Below are positions 26,582-35,702 of a stretch of DNA of 64,000 bases, one piece after another. The notes under the pieces were generated by a model. The model was not told the origin of the DNA, ran no database searches, and saw nothing but the letters and a program-made list of their open reading frames with translations. The stretch is from positions 1 through 64,000 of the forward strand of contig JBFWOB010000028.1 of assembly GCA_050250755.1 (NCBI GenBank). Reading direction: 5' to 3'. Every line of letters begins with the position of its first letter. Positions within the stretch are counted from its first letter, which is position 1. The stretch comes from Ga0077555 sp050250755 (lineage in GTDB: Bacteria; Pseudomonadota; Alphaproteobacteria; Rhizobiales; Hyphomicrobiaceae). Made by a program: the position numbers and the translations under genes.

Positions 26582-27568
26582 TCACTTGATTTCGAGAACG
26601 ATCCGGCCGCGGACCTTGCCAGCCAAAATATCAGGAGCCAACGCTGGAGCGTCTGCGATGGGCCGTGTCACGGTTATCGCCGCGAGGGCGGATTTATCGA
26701 GATCGGTTGCGAGGCGGCTCCAGGCCTCGATCCGTCTGGCTCTTGGGGCCATGACACTGTCCACCCCGGCAAGCGTGATCCCGCGCAGAATGAACGGTGC
26801 GACCGATGTCGGAAGATCCATGCCCTGCGCCAAACCGCAGGCTGCGACGCATCCACCGTACTTTGTACCCGCGATGGCATTGGCCAGCGTGTGGCTGCCG
26901 ACAGCGTCGACCACGCCGGCCCACCGCTCTTTCGCAAGCGGTCGGCCGGGGCCCGATCCGAGCTCAGCGCGATCGATGATCTCCCTGGCGCCGAGGCCCT
27001 TGAGATAATCGGCCTCGCTGGCGCGGCCTGTGGATGCAATGACGTGGTATCCGAACTTCGAGAGCAAGGCGACAGCGACGCTGCCGACGCCGCCGGCCGC
27101 GCCTGTCACAAGCACAGGACCGCTCGCCGGTTTGACGTCGTGACGCTCGAGTGCCAGCACGCAGAGCATTGCCGTGTAGCCCGCTGTGCCGATCGCCATC
27201 GCTTCCGAAGGAGAGATCCCAGCCGGGCGCTTGATCAGCCAGTCGCCCTTGACGCGTGCGATCTCGGAATAGCCGCCAAGATGCGTTTCTCCAAGACCCC
27301 AGCCGTTCAAGATAACTGCGTCGCCTGCCTTGAAATCGGGATTTGACGATGCTTCGACGGTCCCCGCGAAGTCGATGCCCGGTATCATGGGCCAGCGTCT
27401 GACGACAGGGGCTTTGCCTGTGAGAGCGAGGCCATCCTTGTAATTGATCGTCGAATGAGAGACGCGCACAGTTACGTCGCCGTCCATCAAGTCATTCTCG
27501 GTCAGAGAACGCCAAGCCAGCTCCTGCCCCTTATCGCCCTTGGAGAGAACGAAGGCGTTGAAATTCAT
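26582..27568 (-). CDS. acuI: AcuI/YhdH-family quinone oxidoreductase-like protein
   Basis: 328 residues of the zinc-free medium-chain reductase family. STINYKDGLALTGKAPVVR, PMIPGIDFAGTVE, GLGETHLGGYSE and VLVTGAAGGVGSVAVALL are typical of AcuI/YhdH, NADPH-dependent acrylyl-CoA reductases that detoxify acrylyl-CoA made during dimethylsulfoniopropionate or 3-hydroxypropionate metabolism. The assignment to that substrate is by family resemblance; the organosulfur genes elsewhere in the window make it plausible. It lies upstream of the thioredoxin-like gene on the same strand with a gap of about 170 bases. Confidence 0.85.
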   Translation of the reverse strand: MNFNAFVLSKGDKGQELAWRSLTENDLMDGDVTVRVSHSTINYKDGLALTGKAPVVRRWPMIPGIDFAGTVEASSNPDFKAGDAVILNGWGLGETHLGGYSEIARVKGDWLIKRPAGISPSEAMAIGTAGYTAMLCVLALERHDVKPASGPVLVTGAAGGVGSVAVALLSKFGYHVIASTGRASEADYLKGLGAREIIDRAELGSGPGRPLAKERWAGVVDAVGSHTLANAIAGTKYGGCVAACGLAQGMDLPTSVAPFILRGITLAGVDSVMAPRARRIEAWSRLATDLDKSALAAITVTRPIADAPALAPDILAGKVRGRIVLEIK

Positions 27569-28075
27569 AGTGTATTCTCCTCTGGCGAGCTAATCGCTCT
27601 GTCTTGGGCTCGACCAACGCATAACTGCTTTGCTACGGCCGCAACGCGGCAGCCCTGTCTCTTCATCTCATGCCAGTCAGCGGACAGCAATCGTGTCAAA
27701 TTCTCGGCAGAGTGGTGGCTTTTGCACAATCAAGATCTAAGATTCACATGCGGAATGCTATATCTCATCTGGAGTGTGCCAAGCCGGCAACGCGCTTGAC
27801 TGCTGCCTTCTCCGACCCCTCCAGAGATAAATTAGATAGAATACTTGCCTACACCTTAGTAACATTCAAATAGATTTCGATGGTTGCTCTGGTGTGTCCG
27901 CCCAAGTAACGGATCTGCAACATATTTTAGATCAGTTTTCTATCTAAATACGATGAACTATTGTGGCGCTGGTGCATTTTTCGCTTGGCAAACTCGTGGC
28001 GGCCAGAATAATGGTCGCTCATGGGAGCAGGTGAAACCTGAGCTCTGAGCGGCTTCCGCCGCTGAAGGAGGCACC
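27569..28075. other. AT-rich intergenic region with hairpin leader
   Basis: This gap of about 500 bases is markedly AT-rich between about 27700 and 27960. No coding frame in it looks real. Its right end forms the leader of the 27-residue peptide gene, with two small hairpins: CAGGT-GAA-ACCTG at 28028-28040 and AGCGGC-TTCC-GCCGCT at 28048-28063, just before an AAGGAGG ribosome site. Confidence 0.5.
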
Positions 28076-28159
28076 ATGGAACTCAAAATGCGACTGAACG
28101 TGCTAGCCGCGATCGTGTCGTTCGGATTCCTGGCGGCGATCGTTTTTGGCATGGTTTGA
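28076..28159 (+). CDS. 27-residue single-span membrane peptide
   Basis: A short gene with a strong AAGGAGG ribosome site four bases before the ATG. The product starts MELKMRLNVLAAIV, and residues about 8-27 form one hydrophobic helix rich in Ala, Phe and Ile after a short basic N-terminus, so it should insert in the inner membrane. It stands alone between an AT-rich upstream region with two leader hairpins and a strong bidirectional terminator about 70 bases downstream, so it looks like a complete small transcription unit. The length and shape resemble regulatory membrane peptides; its partner is unknown. Confidence 0.6.
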   Translation: MELKMRLNVLAAIVSFGFLAAIVFGMV

Positions 28160-28227
28160 TCCCGCTCCGCGCGTGCGAAGCGGCAGAGGCTAGCCAGAAC
28201 TGCAGCCTCGGGATCCCATCATAAGAT

Positions 28228-28257
28228 AAAGGCGCGGATCACATGGTCCGCGCCTTT
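28228..28257. terminator. Bidirectional intrinsic terminator
   Basis: A perfect 11-base stem, AAAGGCGCGGA paired with TCCGCGCCTTT, has an 8-base loop and is followed by a T-rich run on the plus strand; the minus strand reads into TTTATCTTAT. It lies between the 27-residue peptide gene (plus) and the 119-residue membrane protein gene (minus), so it can end both. Confidence 0.85.
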
Positions 28258-28280
28258 ACTTTTCGGGCAGATCGCCGCGC

Positions 28281-28640
28281 TCAGCGTTTGAGCATGTACC
28301 CGACGAGAGCGCCGACCAACGGATAAAGCTTGGCATTGCCTCGGAGGAGCGGAAGCGCGTCCTGGATAGGACCGTTGATCTGGCTGGAAAGCGTAATGGC
28401 TGCCAGGATGGCGGCCAGAACCAGGCTTGCGATGAAGGTGCCCGCGGAGGGAACCCGCAGTCCCTTCAGAACCAATGCGCCTGCAAACCCCACCACAGTG
28501 ATGACAACGGCAAAGATCAGAGCATAGACGAAGATGTCGTACTGGCGGCCGAGTATCGTCGGCAACGCGGCCTTGATCGGATCGGCTAAGAACCAGGCCG
28601 CCACGGCCTGGACGAGCAGCAGCACGATGCGCGGCAGCAT
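28281..28640 (-). CDS. Small four-helix membrane protein, unknown
   Basis: 119 residues, mostly hydrophobic, with three or four predicted membrane helices (about 3-20, 35-60, 68-88, 104-118) and a short basic end GYMLKR. No signature motif is recognised. It is a separate unit ending at the strong terminator at 28228-28257 and lies about 190 bases downstream of metH on the same strand. Confidence 0.7.
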   Translation of the reverse strand: MLPRIVLLLVQAVAAWFLADPIKAALPTILGRQYDIFVYALIFAVVITVVGFAGALVLKGLRVPSAGTFIASLVLAAILAAITLSSQINGPIQDALPLLRGNAKLYPLVGALVGYMLKR

Positions 28641-28830
28641 TTTTATCCCCCGTTCGTCAATTGTCCCTCACCTGCCGATTCGCAGGCGTTGGCTGCAACG
28701 AGGCTAACAGGGGACTGTATGGGTTACGAGACAACGGACCTGTCCGGGCAGCGGTCCACAGTGGGAGCGTTGCCTCTACGCATCGATTTATGGCTGGCGC
28801 GATCTTCGAAACGCCACAAGGCCCAGTCCG

Positions 28831-31518
28831 TCAGGCGGCCTGGTTCTTGCGCGCCCGAGGGTCGTAGTTGAGCACGGGCGAGAGCCAGCGCTCTACCTCT
28901 TCGACCGTCATGCCCTTCCGTCGCGCATAGTCCTCGACCTGGTCGCGCTCGACCCGGCCAACGCCGAAGTAATGGCTGTCCGGGTGCGAGAAATAAAGGC
29001 CCGACACCGAAGACCCGGGCCACATGGCATAGCTCTCCGTCAACTCGATGCCAGCCGCCGTCTCGACGTCCATAAGTTGCCAGAGCGTCGCCTTTTCCGT
29101 GTGATCGGGCTGGGCGGGATAGCCGGGCGCGGGACGAATGCCGATGTATTTTTCCGCAATCAAATCGTCGTTGCTGAGACGCTCGCCCTTCACATATCCC
29201 CAGAACTCCTTCCTGACGCGCTGGTGCATTCTTTCGGCGAATGCTTCAGCGAGACGATCGCAGAGGGCCTTTAACATGATCCGATTATAATCGTCGGTCT
29301 TCGGAATACGGGTTTCGATAGCTTCCTCTTCGCCAATTCCCGCAGTGACCGCGAAGCCTCCGATGTAATCGGGGATCGCCGTGTCCTTCGGCGCGATGAA
29401 GTCGGCAAGAGCGGTATGCGCCCGCTCGCGGCTCGGATCGCGCGCCATCTGCTGCCGCAACGTGTGAAGCGTCGTGAGGCGCGTCGACCGCGTGTCATCG
29501 GTGTAGACTTCGATATCGTCACCGACGGAGTTGACGGGCCAGAAGCCGATAACGGCGCGGGCTCCGACCCATTTCTCAGCGACCATACGTGTGAGGAGCG
29601 CTTGCGCGTCGGCGAAAAGACGGCGGGCTTCCGTTCCCACCATGTTGTCATCGAGGATGCGTGGATAGCGTCCCGTCAGTTCCCAGGTTTGGAAGAAAGG
29701 CGTCCAGTCGATGTAGCGGACAAGCTCCGCGAGATCGTATGTGACGAAGGATTTGGTGCCGAGGAACTCGGGTTTCCTGATGCGGGTCTTCTTCCAGTCG
29801 ATCTTGAAAGCGTTGGCGCGGGCCTCGGCGATCGTGATGCGGCTTTTGCGTGCGTCGCCTCTAAAGTGCGCCTCGCGCGCTTTTGCATATTCGGCCCGGA
29901 TGTTCTCGACGTAGGGGGCGCGATCGGTTTCCGAAAGAAGGGTTGAGACCACGCCGACGGCGCGGCTCGCGTCGGTGACGTAAATGGCCTGCCCGCGTGT
30001 GTAGTTAGGGCTGATCTTGACCGCGGTGTGCACTCGGCTTGTCGTTGCGCCGCCGATCAGCAACGGCAACGAAAAGCCCTCGCGTTCCATTTCGGCTGCA
30101 ACGTGGCACATTTCGTCGAGCGAGGGCGTGATAAGTCCCGAGAGACCGATGATATCGGCTTTCTCTTCCTTGGCGACATCGAGGATTTTCTGCGCCGGCA
30201 CCATGACGCCTAGGTCGATCACCTCGTAATTGTTGCACTGGAGCACGACGCCGACGATGTTCTTTCCGATGTCGTGCACGTCGCCTTTCACGGTTGCCAT
30301 GACCACCTTGCCGGCTGCCGGCATTTGGTCGAGCCCCGACGCCCGCTTCTCGGCTTCGAGATACGGCTGCAGATAGGCAACGGCCTGCTTCATTACGCGT
30401 GCCGATTTCACGACTTGCGGCAGAAACATCTTGCCGGCGCCGAACAAGTCGCCAACGACATTCATGCCCGCCATCAGCGGTCCTTCGATGACATGGAGCG
30501 GCTTTGCTGCCTGCTGTCGCGCTTCCTCGGTGTCGGCTTCGATGAAGTCGGTGATGCCATGCACCAGTGCGTGCTTCAGGCGCTCCTCGATGGAGGCGCT
30601 GCGCCAGACAAGATCGGCTTCCTTCTTCTTCGTTCCATCGCCCTTGAAATTCGGGGCGGCGTCGAGAAGGCGGTCGGTGGCATCCGATCGCCGGTTGAGG
30701 ACGACATCCTCGCATAGGTCGCGCAACTCGGCTGGAATGTCGTCATAGACGGCGAGCTGACCCGCGTTGACGATCCCCATATCCATGCCGGCCTTGATGG
30801 CGTGATAGAGGAATACCGAGTGCATCGCCTCGCGCACGGGCTCGTTGCCGCGGAACGAGAATGAAAGGTTCGAGACACCGCCCGAAATATGCACGAGGGG
30901 AAAGCGCCGTTTGATTTCGCGCGTCGCTTCGATGAAGTCGACGCCGTAGTTGTTGTGCTCCTCGATGCCCGTCGCGACCGCGAAGATGTTCGGATCGAAG
31001 ATGATGTCCTCGGGAGGGAAACCAATCTCCTTGGTCAGCAGCTCGTAGGCGCGCGTGCAGATCTCGACTTTGCGCTCTTGCGTGTCGGCCTGGCCCTTCT
31101 CGTCGAAGGCCATGACGACGACAGCAGCACCATAGCGCAGGACTTTGCGTGCCTGCTCGAGAAACGCCGCTTCGCCCTCCTTCATCGAGATCGAGTTGAC
31201 GATGGCCTTGCCCTGGACGCACTTCAGTCCCGCTTCGATCACGCTCCACTTCGAGCTGTCGATCATCAAGGGGACGCGGCTGATGTCGGGCTCAGACGCG
31301 ATCATGTTGAGGAACGTCGTCATGGCCTTCTCGCTGTCGAGCAGGCCTTCATCCATGTTGACGTCGATAATCTGTGCGCCGGCCTCGACCTGTTGGCGGG
31401 CCACCGTCAATGCGGCTTGATAGTTATCCTGCTCGATCAGTTTCCTGAATCGCGCCGAACCCGTGACGTTCGTACGCTCGCCGACGTTGATGAATGACGA
31501 GCCGGAGGGAGTGGTCAT
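28831..31518 (-). CDS. metH: Cobalamin-dependent methionine synthase, C-terminal modules (split MetH)
   Basis: 895 residues holding three of the four MetH modules: the methyltetrahydrofolate-binding barrel (about 1-270, FINVGERTNVTGSARF, EAGAQIIDVNMDEG), the cobalamin cap and binding domains (about 300-540) with DVHDIGKNIVG where His415 is the lower cobalt ligand, and the SAM-binding reactivation domain (about 570-890) with RPAPGYPAQPDH and YAMWPGSSVSG. The homocysteine-binding module is missing here and is encoded by the separate gene just upstream. MetH transfers the methyl of 5-methyltetrahydrofolate to homocysteine. It is in the methionine block with metF and an ArsR-methyltransferase regulator. 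Confidence 0.95.
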   Translation of the reverse strand: MTTPSGSSFINVGERTNVTGSARFRKLIEQDNYQAALTVARQQVEAGAQIIDVNMDEGLLDSEKAMTTFLNMIASEPDISRVPLMIDSSKWSVIEAGLKCVQGKAIVNSISMKEGEAAFLEQARKVLRYGAAVVVMAFDEKGQADTQERKVEICTRAYELLTKEIGFPPEDIIFDPNIFAVATGIEEHNNYGVDFIEATREIKRRFPLVHISGGVSNLSFSFRGNEPVREAMHSVFLYHAIKAGMDMGIVNAGQLAVYDDIPAELRDLCEDVVLNRRSDATDRLLDAAPNFKGDGTKKKEADLVWRSASIEERLKHALVHGITDFIEADTEEARQQAAKPLHVIEGPLMAGMNVVGDLFGAGKMFLPQVVKSARVMKQAVAYLQPYLEAEKRASGLDQMPAAGKVVMATVKGDVHDIGKNIVGVVLQCNNYEVIDLGVMVPAQKILDVAKEEKADIIGLSGLITPSLDEMCHVAAEMEREGFSLPLLIGGATTSRVHTAVKISPNYTRGQAIYVTDASRAVGVVSTLLSETDRAPYVENIRAEYAKAREAHFRGDARKSRITIAEARANAFKIDWKKTRIRKPEFLGTKSFVTYDLAELVRYIDWTPFFQTWELTGRYPRILDDNMVGTEARRLFADAQALLTRMVAEKWVGARAVIGFWPVNSVGDDIEVYTDDTRSTRLTTLHTLRQQMARDPSRERAHTALADFIAPKDTAIPDYIGGFAVTAGIGEEEAIETRIPKTDDYNRIMLKALCDRLAEAFAERMHQRVRKEFWGYVKGERLSNDDLIAEKYIGIRPAPGYPAQPDHTEKATLWQLMDVETAAGIELTESYAMWPGSSVSGLYFSHPDSHYFGVGRVERDQVEDYARRKGMTVEEVERWLSPVLNYDPRARKNQAA

Positions 31519-31584
31519 TTCTTGCTACCTTGCCAATCGTAGCGAAAGCGACGACGTATCAATCATTGTGCCAACGGTTTTCGT

Positions 31585-32667
31585 TCAACCCGCCACGAAT
31601 GCCTCGAGCCCCGACAGCCGCATCCTGGGCTCGATAGCGGGGATTTTGCGTGGAGGGAATTTGGAGACATGCCCGGCGACGTGGGCGATGTGCTCCGGCG
31701 TCGAGCCACAGCAACCGCCGACGATGTTGACCAAACCGTCCTTTGCCCATGTCTCGATCTGGCAGGCCATATCGTCGGGCGTCTCGTCGTATTCGCCCAT
31801 GGGGTTCGGCAGACCGGCGTTCGGGTAGGCCGAAACGAGCGTGTCGGCAATGCCGGCGATCTCGGCGAGATGCGGGCGCATGAGATCGGCGCCGAGGGCG
31901 CAGTTGAGGCCAATTGCAAACGGCTTCAGATGGCGCATCGAGTACCAGAACGCGGTCGGCGTCTGGCCCGAAAGTGTTCGGCCTGAGCGATCCGTTATGG
32001 TGCCGGAGATGATGATGGGCAGTGTGATGCCCGTCTCGTCGAATGCTTCGAGTGTCGCCACGCCCGCAGCTTTGGCATTGAGCGTGTCGAAGATTGTCTC
32101 GATCAGGATGATGTCGACGCCACCTTCCACGAGCCCGATCACCTGCTCCTTGTAGGCGGCACGAAGAGCATCAAAGGTGACATTGCGGTATCCGGGATTG
32201 TTGACATCGGGCGAGATCGACGCGGTTCGGTTGGTCGGGCCTACCGCGCCTGCAACGAATAGCGGACGCGAAGGATTGGTGCGCATCGCGGCGTCGCGCG
32301 CCTCGCAGGCGAGTCTGGCCGCGGCGACGTTGATCTCGAAGGCGAGCTCCTCCATGCCGTAGTCGGCCATGGAGATCACCTGCGCATTGAACGTATTCGT
32401 TTCGACGATATCGGAGCCCGCCGCGAAATACTGGGCATGGATATCGCGAATGACATCAGGCTGGGTCAACACGAGAAGGTCGTTGTTGCCCTTCACATCA
32501 CGATGCCAGTTCTTGAAGCGCTCGCCCCGATATTGGGCTTCGTCGAATTTGTGGCGCTGGATCATCGTCCCCATGGCGCCGTCGATGACCAGGATGCGTT
32601 GCGCCGCGACGCGGTGCAGTTCCTCGGCCTTTCGGCGGCAATCATCCATCGCTCTTTTAACGGTCAT
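31585..32667 (-). CDS. Homocysteine-binding module of split methionine synthase
   Basis: 360 residues of the homocysteine S-methyltransferase domain. Zinc ligands are Cys256 (IGLNCALG) and Cys319-Cys320 (VGGCCGSTPEHI); the N-terminus has ILVIDGAMGTMIQ. It equals the N-terminal quarter of E. coli MetH but is its own gene, ending 66 bases before the gene for the remaining modules on the same strand. It should bind homocysteine thiolate and receive the methyl from cobalamin on the partner polypeptide. It could also act alone with another methyl donor such as S-methylmethionine, but the neighbour makes a split MetH more likely. Confidence 0.92.
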   Translation of the reverse strand: MTVKRAMDDCRRKAEELHRVAAQRILVIDGAMGTMIQRHKFDEAQYRGERFKNWHRDVKGNNDLLVLTQPDVIRDIHAQYFAAGSDIVETNTFNAQVISMADYGMEELAFEINVAAARLACEARDAAMRTNPSRPLFVAGAVGPTNRTASISPDVNNPGYRNVTFDALRAAYKEQVIGLVEGGVDIILIETIFDTLNAKAAGVATLEAFDETGITLPIIISGTITDRSGRTLSGQTPTAFWYSMRHLKPFAIGLNCALGADLMRPHLAEIAGIADTLVSAYPNAGLPNPMGEYDETPDDMACQIETWAKDGLVNIVGGCCGSTPEHIAHVAGHVSKFPPRKIPAIEPRMRLSGLEAFVAG

Positions 32668-32778
32668 TTTCCTACCTGCAACCTAGGGCGACGCGCGCCC
32701 TTATTTACTTAAGATGCGCACGGCGCGCTCGCTTCATACCGGCGGTCGCTTCCATGTGTTGCTTAATCGGCCGCAGTC

Positions 32779-33702
32779 TCATGCAGCCTCTGCCGCCTGC
32801 GGGCGCAGGCCAAGCAAGTGACAAATCGCGTAGACCAGATCGGCTCGGTTGAGCGTGTAGAAGTGGAACTGCCGAACGCCCTGATCGACGAGGTCGAGGG
32901 CCTGTTCGGCGGCGACGGCCGCAGCCACGAGATGCGTCGTCGCCTGATCGTCATCGAGGCCTTCGAAGCGTCGGGCGAGCCAGGCGGGCACCGTTGTGCC
33001 GGTCTTCGCTCCGAAGCTGGCGATCTGCTTGAAATTGTGGATCGGTACGATGCCGGGCAAAACGGGACACCAGATGCCGCGCGCGCGTACGCGCTCCAAG
33101 AAGCGCAGATAATGGGCGTTGTCGAAAAAGAACTGCGTGATGATGCGATCCGCACCAGCGTCGACTTTCGCCTTCAGATTATCGATGTCGGCTTCGAATG
33201 TTGGACTTTCCGGGTGTTTCTCAGGATAGCCACCGACTGAAACCTCGAAATTGCCGATGCGCTTGATACCGGCCACGAGATCGGCGGCCTGAGCGTAGCC
33301 GTTCGGGTGAGCTTCGTAGCGCGTCCCGACGCCAGTCTGCGGGTCGCCGCGAAGGGCAACGATATGGCCGACACCGACCGCCGCGTAATCGCGCACGACC
33401 TCGTCGATCTGGTCGCGTGACGCGTTCACGCAGGTAAGATGCGCCGCTGGACGCAGGTGTGTTTCGCGCGCAAGGCGGGCGACGGTGTTGTGCGTTCGCT
33501 CGCGCGTCGAGCCACCGGCACCGTAGGTCACCGACACAAAATCCGGGCGGAGCGGCGACAAGCGTCGCACCGAAGTCCAAAGCGCCTCTTCCATCTTCTC
33601 CGTTTTCGGCGGGAAGAACTCGAATGAAACGCCAATATCGCCGTTGCCGACAATGCGGCTGCGACGCTCTAGCCTGTCGGTAGTGCCAATCGTCGATGTC
33701 AT
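32779..33702 (-). CDS. metF: Methylenetetrahydrofolate reductase
   Basis: 307 residues from the ATG at 33702. It reduces methylenetetrahydrofolate to 5-methyltetrahydrofolate, the methyl donor for MetH. SFEFFPPKTEKMEEALW, FVSVTYGAGGSTRERT, VALRGDP and ADRIITQFFFD are standard MetF motifs of the FAD-binding barrel. The start overlaps the stop of the ArsR-methyltransferase gene by four bases, so translation is coupled. A longer frame upstream lies inside that gene and is not used. The split metH genes follow downstream on the same strand. Confidence 0.94.
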   Translation of the reverse strand: MTSTIGTTDRLERRSRIVGNGDIGVSFEFFPPKTEKMEEALWTSVRRLSPLRPDFVSVTYGAGGSTRERTHNTVARLARETHLRPAAHLTCVNASRDQIDEVVRDYAAVGVGHIVALRGDPQTGVGTRYEAHPNGYAQAADLVAGIKRIGNFEVSVGGYPEKHPESPTFEADIDNLKAKVDAGADRIITQFFFDNAHYLRFLERVRARGIWCPVLPGIVPIHNFKQIASFGAKTGTTVPAWLARRFEGLDDDQATTHLVAAAVAAEQALDLVDQGVRQFHFYTLNRADLVYAICHLLGLRPQAAEAA

Positions 33703-34709
33703 GCGTCGACCCTCTTGCGGCTTTCGCCTGCGGTGCTCAAGTTGGCCAGTGCGGGGCGGACTGCCGTCCAAACTGAAACGGTGAGTTTTCCTTCCTTACC
33801 TCGCGTCGCGGGCACGAGATCATCCGTTCCGGTCAGCTCTAGTCCGGTCTCGGTCAGCCATTGGGCCATCTGAGCGTGCGAGAAACCCAGTCGCTCGTGC
33901 GCGAATGTTTCGCGCAGGAATTCCATCTCATGCGGGGCGAAATCGACGATGATCAATCGGCCACCTGGAGCGAGAATTCGTGCAGCTTGCTGGATGGCAT
34001 GTGCCGGCTCGGTCAGAAAGTGCAGGACCTGATGCATGACGACGGCATCGGCCGAGCCGCCGGAGAGCGCCACGTCGTAGAGATCGCCATGGCGAACACT
34101 GGCTTCGCGGATATTGGCGCGCTCGAGCTTGCTGCGGGCGTAGGCTAGCATCGAGTGGTTGATGTCGAAGCCGACGGCGCGCTCGTAGTGCCCAGAGAGC
34201 AATTCCAGCATCCGTCCGGTGCCGGTGCCTAGATCGACGAGCAGGCGAAAAGGGCCGTTCCCGAGCGCTCGGCAAACGGCAGCCTCGACCTCATCCTCGG
34301 TGACATGAAGTGAGCGAATATGGTCCCATTCGGGGGCGTTCGTCTGGAAATACGACTGTGCCGCGACCTCACGTTCGCGCTTTACCATCTCGGCGCGAGA
34401 ACGATCGCGTTCCAAAACCGGATCCAGAGGATCGACGACGTCGAGCAGTGCATCAGCCAACCGCCCGTGGTCGCCATGAGCGACAAGTTGGAAGTAGGCC
34501 CAGCTTCCGTCGCGAACGCGGTCGACGAGCCCGGCTTCGAGAAGGAGCTTCAGATGGCGGCTGATCCGTGGCTGGCTCTGATTGAGAATACGGGTGAGGT
34601 CCTTGACGCTCAGTTCGCCTTGGGTGAGCAGCGCCAAAATCCGCAACCGCGTTGGCTCCGCAGCCGCGCGCAACATCGCCAAAACTGTCCGCTGATCGAG
34701 CAATGCCAC
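33699..34709 (-). CDS. ArsR-family regulator fused to SAM-dependent methyltransferase
   Basis: 336 residues in two domains. An ArsR winged helix comes first (about 10-90, PTRLRILALLTQGELSVKDL, NQSQPRISRHLKLL). A class I methyltransferase-like domain follows (about 145-300) with the SAM loop LLVDLGTGTGRMLELL. Such fusions sit beside metF or metH in alphaproteobacteria and have been proposed by comparative genomics as SAM- or SAH-responsive repressors of methionine genes. Here the gene is first in the operon with metF and likely metH, and an AT-rich palindrome stands in its promoter, which fits autoregulation. There are no As-binding cysteine motifs. Confidence 0.87.
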   Translation of the reverse strand: MALLDQRTVLAMLRAAAEPTRLRILALLTQGELSVKDLTRILNQSQPRISRHLKLLLEAGLVDRVRDGSWAYFQLVAHGDHGRLADALLDVVDPLDPVLERDRSRAEMVKREREVAAQSYFQTNAPEWDHIRSLHVTEDEVEAAVCRALGNGPFRLLVDLGTGTGRMLELLSGHYERAVGFDINHSMLAYARSKLERANIREASVRHGDLYDVALSGGSADAVVMHQVLHFLTEPAHAIQQAARILAPGGRLIIVDFAPHEMEFLRETFAHERLGFSHAQMAQWLTETGLELTGTDDLVPATRGKEGKLTVSVWTAVRPALANLSTAGESRKRVDA

Positions 34710-34743
34710 GCCTCCGCGCTTCGACTGAGAGAGAAGAATATAA

Positions 34744-34759
34744 ACATATCTTTATATGT
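34744..34759. promoter_or_regulatory. Palindromic operator candidate for the ArsR-methyltransferase regulator
   Basis: ACATAT-CTTT-ATATGT is a perfect 6-base inverted repeat around a 4-base spacer in an AT-rich patch of GC-rich DNA. It lies 35 bases upstream of the regulator start. ArsR-family proteins bind short AT-rich inverted repeats of this shape, so autoregulation of the methionine operon is likely. Confidence 0.6.
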
Positions 34760-34902
34760 CAAGATGCTCTCGATCGCCTGGACTGACCTGTTGCCCGGAA
34801 GGAGGGGGGTGGCCGCTCGAACCGCCTGCGACGCCGAGAGTTAACGGACGATCAATTGCGGGGCGTTAGAATGGGCAGCATTGATTCTCGGGGGAAAACT
34901 CT

Positions 34903-35535
34903 ATGTTGCGGATCGAAGGTGCTGAAGCTGCGCCAAGCTGCGCGCTGGACGCTTTTGCGCCCAGACTGACGGTCTTGCCGGCTGCGCTCGGCTTTTCGAA
35001 GAGCTTCGTTTTGCTTTCGGTTGTTTCGACGGTCGCGGTTTTTCTCGGTAGCGTCTCACTCGCTACCGTTGGAGAAGCATCCGGCTTGAGTGTTCTTGCC
35101 GATCGGCCGCTGGCAACATTTCAGACCGCGGCTGGCCTATCGCTTTGGACGACCCTGCTGGCTTTACCCGCTGCACGAGGGCTCGCGCGTCTTTGGGTCC
35201 GGCGTGAGGTACGCATCGAGGGCAACTCGGTGGAGATCCTCCGCCACACTCCGTTGGGAATCGCCCGTCGGTCGATCCCTCTCAGCGCCTATCAGGGTAT
35301 CGCTCATAACATCCGCGCTTCGCTTTCGGGTCTGACGCACGAGATCGTTCTCGTGCATCCACACAACGATCTCTGTGTGACCCTGCTGTCTGGCGACGAC
35401 GTTACCGGGCAGACCTTTGATGACTGCAAGTCATTGCTTGGACTGCCGGAAATACCGGCGCGAGCGATCTACGAGCGCGGAACGCGCAGAGGCGCTCCGG
35501 AGGTATCGACCGCTTTTTGCAGCACTCGGGCATAA
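34903..35535 (+). CDS. Two-span membrane protein of unknown function
   Basis: 210 residues. Two hydrophobic segments (about 34-56 and 70-90) are followed by a cytoplasmic beta-rich domain (about 100-190, RREVRIEGNSVEILRHTPLG, LTHEIVLVHPHNDLCVTLL) that looks like a bacterial PH-like (YdbS/YdbT-type) membrane-associated domain. A GGGGGA site precedes the ATG. The gene is divergent from the methionine operon. No specific role can be given. Confidence 0.7.
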   Translation: MLRIEGAEAAPSCALDAFAPRLTVLPAALGFSKSFVLLSVVSTVAVFLGSVSLATVGEASGLSVLADRPLATFQTAAGLSLWTTLLALPAARGLARLWVRREVRIEGNSVEILRHTPLGIARRSIPLSAYQGIAHNIRASLSGLTHEIVLVHPHNDLCVTLLSGDDVTGQTFDDCKSLLGLPEIPARAIYERGTRRGAPEVSTAFCSTRA

Positions 35536-35702
35536 ACCTCCGCCGCTGCCCGCAAATTGCCGCGAGCCGCGTCCAAACTGAGGCTATTCGCCCTGACGGG
35601 GAGACTTTGACGAGCGACGTGCGCTGTGATCCATTGCCGCCGTTTGATTGGGGGATGCGACCGGTCTGGGAAAGCCGGCGCCATGAGCCATGGGGACGTG
35701 AT

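Noticed and set aside
28001..28075. Known riboswitch class upstream of the 27-residue peptide
   Set aside because: The two hairpins do not match any class I can recall (SAM-II, SAM/SAH, glycine, ykkC); kept only as an unassigned leader.
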